Assembly (NCBI RefSeq): GCF_043641665.1
Contig: NC_092181.1
Span: 7,309,918 to 7,373,917 of the forward strand
Length of the DNA: 64,000 nt
Source of the DNA: Enoplosus armatus
Lineage: Eukaryota > Chordata > Actinopteri > Centrarchiformes > Enoplosidae
Reading direction: 5' to 3'
Shown here: one piece after another, positions 36,713 through 50,000 of the stretch
Numbering within the stretch: the stretch's first letter is position 1
How the letters are laid out: each line of letters opens with the position of its first letter
The notes under the pieces: model-generated
What the model was told of the DNA's origin: nothing
Databases searched by the model: none
Seen by the model: only the letters and a program-made list of their open reading frames with translations
Made by a program: the position numbers and the translations under genes

Positions 36713-39700
36713 AACTGTGTGTGAGCAAAAGACTGAGGGAATGGTGGAAAGTTGGCAGATGGAGAGAGTGTGAAGGAAAACAGAAAGAGGTGAAAAGGAG
36801 GTTTTTGGTTTTAAATGGTGGCCTGAGTTATTCTACCCCCTCTCCATGGCTTCTTGACTTCCTCCCCTCTCCCAGCCCCACAGTCCCTTCCTTGACTGCC
36901 AAGACCAGTGACAGACGCTTGGCTGCCGGGGAGTGTTGAGGAACCTTTGCTTCTCGCCCCTCAAGCATCAAGTCACCCCTGTCATCGTTCCCTCCCACAC
37001 AAATCAGGAGCCCATTCACAGGCCACTGCTAACATCTGTTACATATTTCAGCACCCACACTATTCCCTGGGAAAGGCCAGCCCGACACCAGGCGGAGCAA
37101 GTTGGGCTAATGCTAATGATAGCTAGCATGTGGTGTGACAAACGGCAAAATCAAAATATTGACCGGCGCAGTAAGCAGAGAGGAATTGTCTTGCAGATCC
37201 TCGTGAAGTAACAACAGAGAACCAGAAGGTTTATAGTACTTAAGGGCGTGCAAGAATGACAACAATATGCATTTAATATAAAAATAAGTTTAAGTTACAG
37301 ACTGCGGAAGACATCCGACCAGAGATGTTGATCATACAGAGGAGTACTCTGATCGCACAGACAGCACAGGATCTACAACATGTTGCAACATGGTTGGGTG
37401 TGAATGTTGAATATTGCGTGAACGCGAATGTTGGTTCTGTGTCTGTTTGTGCAACATGACTGTGATGCCATTTTAGCCAGGACACTTTAAAATAAAGGGC
37501 AGATAAATTAAAACAAATTGGTAAAAATGCCAGGTCATCTCCTTCAGACAACATGAGGTTAATATGAGATGATTCAACTGTGTAACAAGAGCAGGAAGTC
37601 TGAAGGGATGAAAGGAAAGTTGATTTTAATGAAGCAAAGCGCAGTGGTGCTTTGAGCTAAATGCTAACACACTCACAATGAAAATGCTAACATGCTGATG
37701 TGCAGAAAGTTTACCATGTTTATCCTTATAGTTTAGCATGTTTAGCATATAATAGCACATTGACTAACTAGCACTAAAAACGAACGTCAATACTAATCCT
37801 GGACAAAGTGACCTGATGATGGCGCTAGATGAAAAATCTAAGGATCACCAAAGTTATTGCAATTGGCACGAATGTCTGCACCAAATCTCATAGCAATACA
37901 TCCAATAGTTGATTTATAGAGATATTTCTGCCTGGACTAACGTGGTGGATCGACGAACCAACTGAGCGAGTGTTGGACATTGCCATCCCTAAAGCTGTAC
38001 GCTAGCTAGCATGGCTAGAAAGTTCCCGTAACACAGGGGCAGAGAGGGGATGATGACATGAGGCAAAGGTTTGAATCAGGAACATCAAGGTTACATGGTA
38101 TGCATTTTACAGAGCATAGGATGCTCAAGAGGCAGGTAGGCTAACCACAAGAGAGTGAACGAACAAATGAATAAACTAAGTGAGTTAGGAGAAGTTCAGC
38201 TGTGGATCATTCCACTTACGTTTAGTCTTATTTCAGTCTCAACTCCTTCACAACATGTCGCAGAGGGAAAATGAGAGCAGAAAGAATAGTTCACCACTTT
38301 CCCACTGTTTTCTACTACTCTCCCCCCGTTTTGTACTCTGTTGACCTATTTGCATCTACAGCATCTCGCTGCGTTTGAGTGGCTGCAGTCCTCCTCTGCG
38401 CTATGTTCGACAGCTATAACTTCTTAAGCCTAACACAATGCAGAGCAGCTTGTAAAAAGCCACAGAGGGTACAAAGCAGCAGAACAGACGGCCATCTCGC
38501 AGCGACAGCTGGATGTGTTTAATATTTACTGTTACAAGCCGGTGTTGGCTAGCTCAAACTCAATCCAGCCAAAATGCCAGGCTAGTGTGTGAAGGGAGAG
38601 AACAAGCAGCTCTCATGACAGGAATTAGTGACCACCAGAATCACCAGAAATAGTGATGCATTATAAGGGTGAATGACAAGACTGAAAAAGAAAGACTGAA
38701 AAACCTGAAACAAAATCAGCAGAATGCTCCTCTGAAGTCTTCAAAGAGACAGTAGATAAAAAACCCATGCTGCTAATTACTGTTCCAAGAAGCATGAAGC
38801 CCAATTTCCCATGAGAGATAGTAAGTACATGTGCGGATGTGATGCAGAACCGCAAACTCCCACAAGAAACCCACTGAACCTTCATGTAAACAAGGTGTTT
38901 TATACACATCAACACTGAACAGTTCCACTTCACAGCGCCTAACTCTCTCTAAATCTGAATCAGAAACACATGCTGGTATTTAGGGGCGGCTGCGGCTCGG
39001 GAGGTAGAGCGGGTCACCCGCTGATCACGGGGTAGGCGGTCCGATCCCCTGCTCCTCCAGGACACTGAACCCCCGAATTGCTCCAGATGGTCAGGTCAGC
39101 ACCTTTGCATAGTCCAGTTTACTACTTGTTTGGGTAGTTTTAGCCATTAGTTATGACCAAAGTAACTGACCGTTTACTAAACCCCTCCCTCAAACTGCGA
39201 CTGTCATCATAGATTAGCAGTCATACCTAGGCACAGCAGGCCAGTCAAGCTTTGGATTTCACAACATGTTGAAGTGGTGTGCATGGGACTCTGGTAGGGA
39301 GGGTGGTGTCTTTTTTTTTTAGGAATAGGTTAAACATTCTGATTATAGGCGCCACAAATGTAAATGTAGCTGCAAATGTTAGCATGTCCGGCTAACTAGC
39401 TTACCACCTACAGTAGTAACCTAGCAGTACTTTCAAGGCAAAGGAGCATTTCATTAGCTAACTACATTTTATGGGGTTACAGGTTACGATAGCCCGTCCA
39501 CTGTGTCGTATTTCACCACTGAAACCTGAATGTTATCAGAGTTGAGGCTTCAGCAGATCTCTCCTGCTCTTTATTGGATTTGGATACTTCAGCAACTCCA
39601 GCCAAACTCCTTATCCAGGATAGTCCTAAAATCCCTTTCTGTTGTAACTTTAAAAGTGACACGCACTGTTCGAAAGTATGAACAATAAAGCATAAACCTT

Positions 39701-42700
39701 CCTCTCCACGTATGTAAGCTACAGCGGCACTAATCAAATAACAGTCCGATCTCACATTTTTCCATATCATACTTATCATCACACTTTTCATCCTTATAAT
39801 ACTGGGACTAACTTGCTACATGATCATTAACTGGTGAGGATGCTGACTGTGTGCCTGGGACTTGTTAGCTTTAGCCTCAGTCTTTAGCACAATACGTATC
39901 CATCAAGGGGTTCATTTTTTAGAACCCCTTTACAAGACTCACGTTTTACAGCTCATGGAGCTAACTTTAGCTTCATTAGCGAGCTAAAGCAGATGACATC
40001 TGCCAGGGACAGTTGTAACCTCGGCAAAATCAACGGTCGTCGGCTAGAAATGAGGAGCCTGCTTTTATCTGAAAACAAGGGCTGATTGTTTCAAAAATTA
40101 CTATACATTTCTAGTGGTAAGTCTGCCATGTTATCATTGTAAATTGCATTTGTGCCATGTGAGAATGGAAAGCAACAGTAACTAAGGGGGGGCCGGGCTT
40201 AGCGAATGATCAATTGCTGATGTGGCGTTAAATGGTAAACTTTTACCTTGAGTAAAAAAGTAACATGATGTCCTCACATACAGCTGAAAAAGCACAGCGA
40301 GAGGGGTATCTCTGTACAGTAACTTAACACACCCACTAGTCTATTGCTGTGTGCCCTGATCAGAGCAGCAGAAGGAATGTGGGCAGATGTGTGGTCTCAT
40401 AACACAATGTTAATAACCAGAACAACTACAATCAACCTGAAATGGAAACCTTACATCAACCCAGGAAGCAGTGGACAGCCGGAGGGCGGCCAGATTGAGG
40501 TGAATGGCGCTCTGCGTGAGCAGGTGAGGCAAAGGGGTCAGCAGCCGAGTCCTGTCTAGTGGACGTGGCGATGGAGACGAGAGGACGCGCTGACAGAACA
40601 GCCGGCATTCACCGCGCCCAGACTGTACCGCGCTCGCTGTACCAGGGGGAGATACAGGCAGCAGATGCACTCGTCGCCATTGCCTCGTCTGGTTTGTGCC
40701 AACGAGGGCACACAGACGCACACCAAGCACCTGCCTCACTGACTCCATATGCTGCCATGTGTCGAGGTGGACTCAAAGTCACTCGGTTCACTGAGTCTCA
40801 AACTCTAATAATTTTCATTACACATGCATGCAGGTTTTTATATAGATTTCTAGTTTGGGAATTGAAATCCCAGGCATAGGCAGTTTTCTGGAAAAGGCAA
40901 AATGGAAGGCAGAATGTGAAAATACAGCTCCCCCCCTCTCTGTTGCCCATCGGGCGAGCACGGACACGTGCACGCGCTTCAGCTTGATCTTGACCACAGG
41001 CAACCAGCGAGCCGACCCAGGAGTCCATCGCTTCGTCAACCGGCTGCTTTTTACATGGCTATAAAGTTACCTTCAATTGCCATGCCAACTTTTCCTGCTG
41101 TATTATCTCCTTCTGCACGTCTGTGCACACGCATCTGCATTCGTAGAGGTTAGGGTTAACAGCCAACAGGAACACTCTCTCTCTGAAACGACCTGTGATT
41201 GGCCCAAATCTCCCATCACAGGCTAGACTTTCTGAAGCCTGGAAACAGAGCAATGAGGAGGTGCAGAAGTCTAGTTTCCTCTCAGACCACTTGAATTACA
41301 ATATACTGAAAGCTTATTATGTGCTTTTTGCCCAATGATGCCAAAATAAAACTGCCTACCCCAGCTTTAATTAACTGAACTGAGATTGTCACACATTCCC
41401 ACTCACCCCACACACTCCAACCCCTCGACTCTTACTCTTCTTTCATGTTCAGTCATGTAGGTGACAGTTGACTGAGCACACTTGTCTCACTTTACACACA
41501 CTGAGTCTTGGGAGCTGCCCATTCGTGGTCTACCGCTGGTCACTGAGCAGCTACACTGTTCCTGGATGCGGGTTAAACAGTTCAGACGCAATGACAGCAG
41601 TTACTGAGGGAGGGCAGAGCCTTCCTCACACACATAGCATAGAGTCTTCTCTTACGGTCTGATGACATAAGATGGTCACATCTATTTCATCCCATGTTTT
41701 TACGGGTATGTTCAGACTGCAAAGCAAACTTTAGAAAGTGACTCCAATTCATAAACATATGGACAGAGACACGGAGATATCAGAAAGAACAGGAATTTCT
41801 GGTAAGTTATGAAATCAGTCAGAGGCTGAGCTGTCACACACCACACGCTGAATGTCTTACAGCAAAGCCATTCATTAACACAAGGCCATATGATCACCAA
41901 CATACGAGTATCCATCCAAAAGCACAAAAGGTCTCTTTCAACTATAGCTAACAGGTTACTTCTTACGCAACTGCTGCATTTGAAGGAGTGACTCACCCCA
42001 TCAAACACATATTCATACAACCATATAAGACAACCAAGTAAAGGGAGGGCACTTTCAACTTTCAACAAAAAGATGCACACTGCCAGAAGATATCTTACGT
42101 CAAGTGAAAACTGTCAAGGACGCATATTGTGGCTGACGACAGAGAGTGGATGAAAAGATGCAGCGGATGTAACGCTGCTGATTCTGGCTCAGTTAGTCTG
42201 TTTGAGTAGGAATCCCTGATACTTAATAGGAAACTATTTTCAAATACTGTAATCTGATAAATATTAGATCCACAATGCCAGTTTCGGGGTTTGGATAATC
42301 TGTATAAAGTTAATTAACGAAATTGTCAAGGGAGTCAGATGAAATCGTGCAAACAGCACGGACAAATGTATGCACACCCGTCAGTCCGACTTGATCCGTC
42401 TCATCAATATCAGCGCTCCTGCCTGGGTGCCTGTAAAGTGTGCTCGACTGTATCCGTCTGAACACAAACTCCATAGCAACAGAGTGAGTCTCCTTGAGGC
42501 AGAGTGTGTTTAAGTAGCAAAGAAGGGGAGAGGTGGGCACAAATAATAGACTGCTAGCCTTAACCTGAGGGGAGTCACTCCTCGGCTCCGCGGTACACTT
42601 GCCATTAGTGATGACGTTTGATGTACTACATGCAGAGTGCGGGCAGAGACGCGGTGCATTATGCATGAAGTTTGGGGATCGGGGAAAAAATATACATATA

Positions 42701-43012
42701 TACATGTGCCCTGGTGTATGATGGAAACGAGAAGGAGGGATGGAAAGGGAAAAGGGCTGAGGGCGAAACGTTCAGTGTGAAAGATGTTACCTGAACCTGA
42801 CAGCTCAGGCAATAATATTTCTTTAACAGTCATGTTGATGAAGCAGAATATGGGGAAATTGATTTGTACTGAGTGCACATTGGCGAAAGAAAGAAAAAGT
42901 GATGTAGTTGGCCTGGTAATTAGTGCAGTTGTAAGTGAGGTCACTGGGATGAACCCTTAACAGCTGCTGATGGTGCTCTGGCCCCATCTACCCCTGCTGG
43001 CTGTAGTACACA

Positions 43013-43054
<42 letters not shown>

Positions 43055-44017
43055 AACACATAAACACACTAACACTGAACACGCAGATGGAGAGAGACAC
43101 AAATCCACACAAAACACACCATAAGGCCAGTGAGTTTCCCCATTGTTTCCCTTTCTGCAATCATCCCGGTCTCCCCGCTCTTCTTTACTATGCACAATCA
43201 GCGGCAGTCAATGGATCAATCAGCAATCAGGCTTCAGGCTTGCTGGGGGACACATTCTGCCTCGGCCTGCTTCATTCTCCTGTCGGAGCCGACTGCCCGC
43301 CTGCTCGCACACACGCACGCCCGACCGCCCGCCCGCCCGCACCATCCCATGCCTCCCTAATTTACCAGGCAAATTGGAAGGAGCCACTGTGAGCCACCGA
43401 GGGGCTCGGAGTCGAGATGTGGCATGACTTCTATTTGGCTTGTTTTCCTCGTGCCGGTGCTCTGCGGCACCTTGGCTTTTCCCTTTGTGATCCGCTGAAC
43501 ATGTTCAGATGCACGCGCGTGTCACGCTAGCTGCAGTGTTGTAGCATTTCTGCCAAATCCCTTTTGCTTCCCATCTTCACCCTCCTCCGACTCTTATTTG
43601 CTCTTGTTTGGCTTTCCTTTGAAATGATTTCTAATGGCAGTATAGTGTGCCAGGCTACTTCATTGGAGTCTTCTCACTAACAAAAGAATTGTGTCACGTT
43701 ACCTCTAGTTTTATTACAGGTGTCAAGGTCAGCAGATACAATAGGTGAGGCTGCAACTAACAATGGTAAGTTAACACTGCCTGTGAGCCTACCCCTCCCT
43801 CTGACACACATGTCTAAATCAACCAAAGGAAGGTGAGTGGGGCAGGGGGGTATCAGGAGGTGTGGCTCTGTCCTAGGCCACCCCCCCACTTGGCTTACTA
43901 ACACTATGGAGAGTGTATGGATGTATTCAAAGAGCTGTGGCCTGTGGCCCAAAAAGCATTTTACCCAGGACACCATGAATGACAAAAAAATGCACATTAT
44001 TATTGCATGCAAGGTTT

Positions 44018-44049
<32 letters not shown>

Positions 44050-47000
44050 ACTTTCCCAAACACCAAAAAGAGCTAATTCTATGTGCATGACGACATCTCA
44101 GTGTGCAGTTGGACGCACAACACTGAAACAGCCCAGGATAGGAGAACGCCTTTTTGGCCTATGTGCCGTGGATTAAGGAAACTGGATACTGTGTTCCAAG
44201 ATGGTGTACCAATAATTCCAAGATAAGTTGCTCACTCGGCGCATACACTGAAGAAGGTCTTCTGCCTTTTTGGGCCTATGGATGAATGCACACCCTGCAT
44301 TACAGACACTTTTTTTGTAGCCGAGTTGGCTGACTTCCTTCTGGCTCCCCACACACACACCTTTCTTTATTGGTTTTTATTTCATCGGACCCAACGGATC
44401 AAATTTTCATAGCACAAAGAGTCACTTCAGCGCTCAGAAAAATGTAATCAGTGTTTTACAGTTGTCTCTTCCATAATGATGTGCACGGGGGGGGGGGGGT
44501 TTGCTTGCTTGTTTTGGCCGATAATGGCCCGTGCAGAAAGATGCCGGGGCGTCTCGGTTTATCCCAGAGACATCCGATGTGGTGTCTGGGACGGCTCAGG
44601 ACATCTAAACAAAAAGGCTACTACTTTTTTTTTTTTTTTTTTTTTGCCTTCTCTTGGCAAGTTTGACAACTTCTGTGGCATTTCACACTTTTCTGAGCAC
44701 AATTGTACACATTGTGAATTATGAATGCGTCCAGGTTCACTTCCATTCAACCGTGTTAACATGTGTAAACTTTCATTGTTGGTCCTCGGGTCAGGGGAAT
44801 TATTCCAGTAACTTGCGTATGACATGCAAGTCATCAAAACAATCAAATGTGCTGGTTGATTCTCTTTCGTTGTTTCAGCACTAGTGAGGTTACAGATCAT
44901 CATGTCATCACATCAAGTAATGCACTATGTATGTAGGCGAGTGTTATTTATTCATAGAGAGGGAAATGGAGAAGAGGATAGAGGTGGGAGGACTGTGCTC
45001 ATGCATATGGTGGTGTTACGTTTGCTCTTGGCCTGGAACTCTCCCTCACACATCTACCGTACAAATCCCAGCAGGTAACCACTCTCGTCATTTTTACCTA
45101 ACGTTCCCTCACTCCCTCCATCTTTCACGTTTATTTATAACCATCACAGAGATGGGGGTGAAAAGGTGGAGTAATGCTTGCGAGCCTTTCGGGATTCCCT
45201 GCAAATCTCTGCTGTTTAATTATAAAAAATAGAACCAGGAAGCCCCCTTGCCCCCCCCACACCCACCCCCCACACACCCAGTGCTTCCGCATTGCTGATC
45301 TCTTGCCATGAAGAGCAGGAAGGCTAAAACCACTGGCTGCTGCATATTTTAGTTGTACAACGGAAAATATCACGAGTAATATCTGGATGCTCGCTTCATA
45401 TCCCAGCGGATGGGAGCAAACCACAACGCAGGCCCATTCACCCACTTCAATGAAGCTGTCAAAACAAGCGAACAGCAGAGGAACCATCAGTATGGTATCC
45501 CTCTCTTACAGGTCACGCACACAACCAGCTACATGGATGTTAATGGTTTCATTAGGGGGCAAAATGGTGGTGGTGATAAGCTTATGTAGTGAATGTAGTG
45601 AATTATTCAATGTCTTGAGTGGGTTGTCCTGCCAGCTGAAACTGCTAATGCGAGCTGCCGCTGTCAATGTTTGTTTTCTGTTCATCCCGAAGGTAATTTA
45701 AAATTGACAGGCCCCTCATTGTGAACGCAGTGGAAGAGCATGTAAGGTTTAAATTTGTACCAATGAGCAGTAACGGTGCCCCCCCCCCAAAAAAAACATC
45801 ACCCTCTTTCTTGCTGGTGATGATGTCACCTCTCCCGAGCAAGAGCCTCGGAGTCTTACGTAACGCGGGGCAAGGCTCCGTATGCTCTGAAGGGTGGGGG
45901 GGATGGGTACGTTTGGTAGAGGGCACTTAGGGATGTGTGTGACAGAGCGAGAGCAAAAGACACACAGTGAGGGAATGCAAGTGTGTGTGCGCAAAATTCT
46001 GCCCTGCTCCCTTCTCACTGATGATATAATACTTTCAGGCCGTTGTCATGGAAACGAACAGGCACCACAGGCTAGATTTGGCATTGGGGGGTAAGATGAC
46101 GAGGGGAGGGGGCTGTCTAACTGCATTTGGAGATTTGGATGGCAGGCTCTTATTTGGATTGCACTGTATGTGTGTGTGTGTGTGTGTGCACGCAGATGCT
46201 GTGGCTGTTGCTGTTTTGCTGTTCTGATGACTAAGCATATTAGATTACAATTTGGTACAGACCAGACCCGACCTCTGGAGTAAAGGCTCAAGAGAGGATT
46301 TTATTGTGTGCGTGTGTGTGTGATAGATAAACAGACAGACAGCGAGTGAGAGACAGCGCAGCACAAACACACTGCGATCTATGTGACTGTTTGATGAAAC
46401 TCTATTGCCATTCTAGTGGGTCTATAGGTGAGTCTATGAAGACAGTTTGGCTCTAATACAAATTGGACTTACTTTACAGACTTACACACTAGCTGGAAAT
46501 CAGATCCTGGGTCAACCTGGTATCAATACTCCTGATGTTTTCCTAAGTAAAAGGCAGCCACCTTAAATAATAATTTTGTTAAGTTAGTCGCTAAGATCTG
46601 AAAACACAGCAACATCGCTACAATGAAGTCTGATGGGGCAAATATCTGGAGACAAAACCACAAATGTCCTCTAATTCCTCATTGCTCAAGAAAACTGTGT
46701 GCATACACAACTGCAGTATGTCAAAGTTAAACCAGGAAGTTACTGTTACCTATAAACTGTGATGGACGTTTCCGCATTCCCAGACATCAGCTCTGAAGCT
46801 GCGCTTGCTTGGCTGATTGGCATCAGCTGTTTAATCCATGCATCACCATGTTATTTTTCCCCCCACCCATTTTGAGGTAAGTCCCACCCTATTGTGCTGT
46901 GATTGGCTAGTACTCTTTAGTTTGATGCGTCTTTGTGATCGAGCTAGCTATCTAGCTATGAGCTGATTAGTTAGACTAATACTTCTGACATTAAGATAAT

Positions 47001-50000
47001 AAGCATAGCTTTTTCCCTAAGTGCTTCAATTTTAAATATTTTTTTCCTCAATAGCAACACATGGTTCAAGATTGAGTGTAATATGTTTATTAAATAAAGA
47101 TCTGGTTATGAATCCATGATTTGCTGAGATGCAAATGTTGAACGAGGGGTTAAATTGCATAGTTAAATTGAGTTGCATCCCCTCTGTGGATATAAGGATG
47201 TCAAATATATATATATATATATATATATAATATAATATATATAATATATATATTTGTATTATTATTACATTATCATCAATGTAAGTGGTGTCTTTAGTGT
47301 TGCCAACAAGACTTTCCAAAAATACTAAAAATTATATATTGTCCTTTAATAATCAGGATCGGCAGATACTAAATATTAAAGGACTCGGATCAACATCCCT
47401 AGTTCATGTGTGTGTTCATAAGTTATTCCAGCAGAATCCTTGTTGCTCCCTTAAAGAGCAGAGCCACCAAATCGAATTTTACAACCATTTGCTATAAATG
47501 GTAATTTCCTTTATGTGTCTCTGACTGAACTAAGTAATAAACTTAGTGAGTTCAATATTACTATTACCAATAGAAATGATGGTTGTAAAAAAGTCGTGTG
47601 TGGTTGCCTAGTAGTCATTATGGCTTATTCACAGTTATCAGATCCCACAATAAGTTGATAGAATTAACAAAGGGACAGTTTTATGTGGTAAATTGCCACA
47701 GTGGAACTGCATTAGCAGATCAGTGGCTGCCGCGGTGGTGATGAATAACAGCTAAATATGCCGTTAATGAATTCACAGGGCTGTGAAGCACTATGGATTT
47801 GCAATACATCTCCCTCTGCTTTGTCTCGTCAAACTGCCATCAACTGGAAGCTACTCCAGCCATTTATGAATCCAATGATTTTGCATCGCACGCTTCTCCT
47901 GGCTAATTATGCACAATGGGAAATGATCCTTTTTCTATGTGTGTGTGTGTGTGTGCAATCACTGTGTGCTTTCCCCCTGTGAACATATCTCCTGAATGAT
48001 GCGAAAGCCACTTCCCCCATAGCGTACACATGGTTTGGTGGTGTGGTAGGAGATTGCTTTGAAAGATAGACTGAGTTGGCTTGAGATATTTGGACTTACA
48101 GGGGAAAGAGAAAGACGGATCTTCCAGGGATTGATCAGAAAGGTAAACTCCAAATACCATCTGATCAACTTTATTTAACTTACTGTTCTTTGAAGGATCA
48201 CTAACTGGGGGGAAAAAAAAGATATGCCACAGCTGGCATGTACACTTATTCTTTATCTAGTCAAAGGGAATAAGTTCACTGAAGCACAGCGCAATTGCCC
48301 TGAAAAAAAAACAAAAAACGGACTTTCCTCCTGATTTAGAAAACAGAATAATATGTGCTTTCCTAAAGCTGTGAGATGAACAGCCACTCAGCTTTAGGGC
48401 AAACAAACTTGCCTATGAACGGCCAGCCCATTTTGTAGCTCTAAAGTCCATACGGCTCAGAACTATAAAACATAGAAATGATAGATATGGCTAGAAGCAA
48501 AGCGTCCTGGGAGTTTGACTCGACTTTGTTTTTGGGTTTTTTTTTGCGAGGTAGAGCAAAGAGAGCGCTGTTAACTTTAACATCGACACGCTCTCTCACG
48601 CGGGTGATGAAGAGGTTGCAATCGAGCCGATGTCACAAGGAGTCATGGCTGCCCCTTGGAAGCGCAGCAGTCACGTGAAGCTGTCGATGCTTTAATGGTG
48701 CTGGGACAACACAGAGCAAACATTAAGGACAATAACAAAAACAACCAGGGGGATGATGGCGCTCGGAATAACAAAAAAAAAGAAAGAAAAAAAAAAAAGG
48801 TGATTAAAGTTGCATTTCCCACCCTCGGGGGATCTGTAGAAGCTCATCCCCGTGTACATCTCGTGCATATTCTGAGCGCACGTGGAGGGCTGGGGGCCTG
48901 TTCTGCACATGCTCAGTGGGCGATGATGATGCGGGCTGACACATCGCATGTCGTGAGCGTTGTTACCGTGCTGAGTAATGTGACATTTAAGGACTCCCGC
49001 TTTTTTTTTTTTTCTTTTCCCCTTCCTTGCACAGTTTGTGGCACGCTCACACACTGTGCCCGAACAAACATCTATACATACACAGATGTGCTTGCATGCA
49101 CACACACACACAAACACACATGTATCATGAGTCTAGCTGCCTTCAGCTGAGAAGACATCATTTCTGCATGGTTTGAGTAGGACACATCACTCACTAGTTC
49201 ATGACTCTGTGTTTATTCTACTACATGTATCTTCTTTTCGCCCTTTGTAGTGTTATACTGCTACGACAGAAATCACATATTCTTACATGAGCTGTGTATG
49301 AACACTTACATAAGAACAGAATCATTATTCATGAATGCACAGTCGCAGTTAGAGGTTACAGAAGATGGGCCGTGATTGAACAGTGGACTGAGGAAACCGT
49401 GGACAGGAATAATGAAACAAGCTGTTGGAAGTCAAACTTCACTGTTGGATAATTCCAGTTTTTTTCACAACTTGGGTCATATTTTTGCCATATTCCCTAC
49501 AACAAAAGTTGCAAGGTGCAAGAAACATGAGCACTCAGATAATCACACAGGTTTGACGCAAGCCAACAGTTTAGCCAAATAATGAAAACCTCTTTATTTG
49601 GAGGTAAAACCAAAACAAAGCCACCAGTGCGCAGCAAAACGTTGTGACCGTCACGACAAGTCCAGTAAGTTAAAGTCAAACCAGAAAGTCAGTCAGTAAA
49701 CTATGATGGATGTTGACAATGGATAATTTGGGTATAATTTCAGCGTCCACCTTTGTTTTCACTCCCAAATAAGTGCCGTTTAGTGATGAGCGGGCAGTGT
49801 ACAGTGGGTTTTTAGAGCTTTCTGCTGAAGGTGGTTGCCTGCTGCAGCAGAAAACGACGCTGTGAGAGCAGTGAGAGTGAAATAGTAAAGTTGTGGGCCG
49901 TAACAGCTAAAAAATGAGCCGAAACTCGCTTTAAAGTTCCGTAAAGCTGAGGGAAAAGGTCAGTTACCATTCCCTCAACATACCCTTATGTGCATCATCG

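Noticed and set aside
38985..39060. A functional tRNA gene
   Set aside because: A-box- and B-box-like words are present but no cloverleaf can be completed, and the sequence continues as the SINE body seen at 1252-1522.
40410..40748. 113-codon minus-strand frame in a GC-rich block
   Set aside because: Compositional open frame in CpG-rich DNA without known similarity or matching splice sites.
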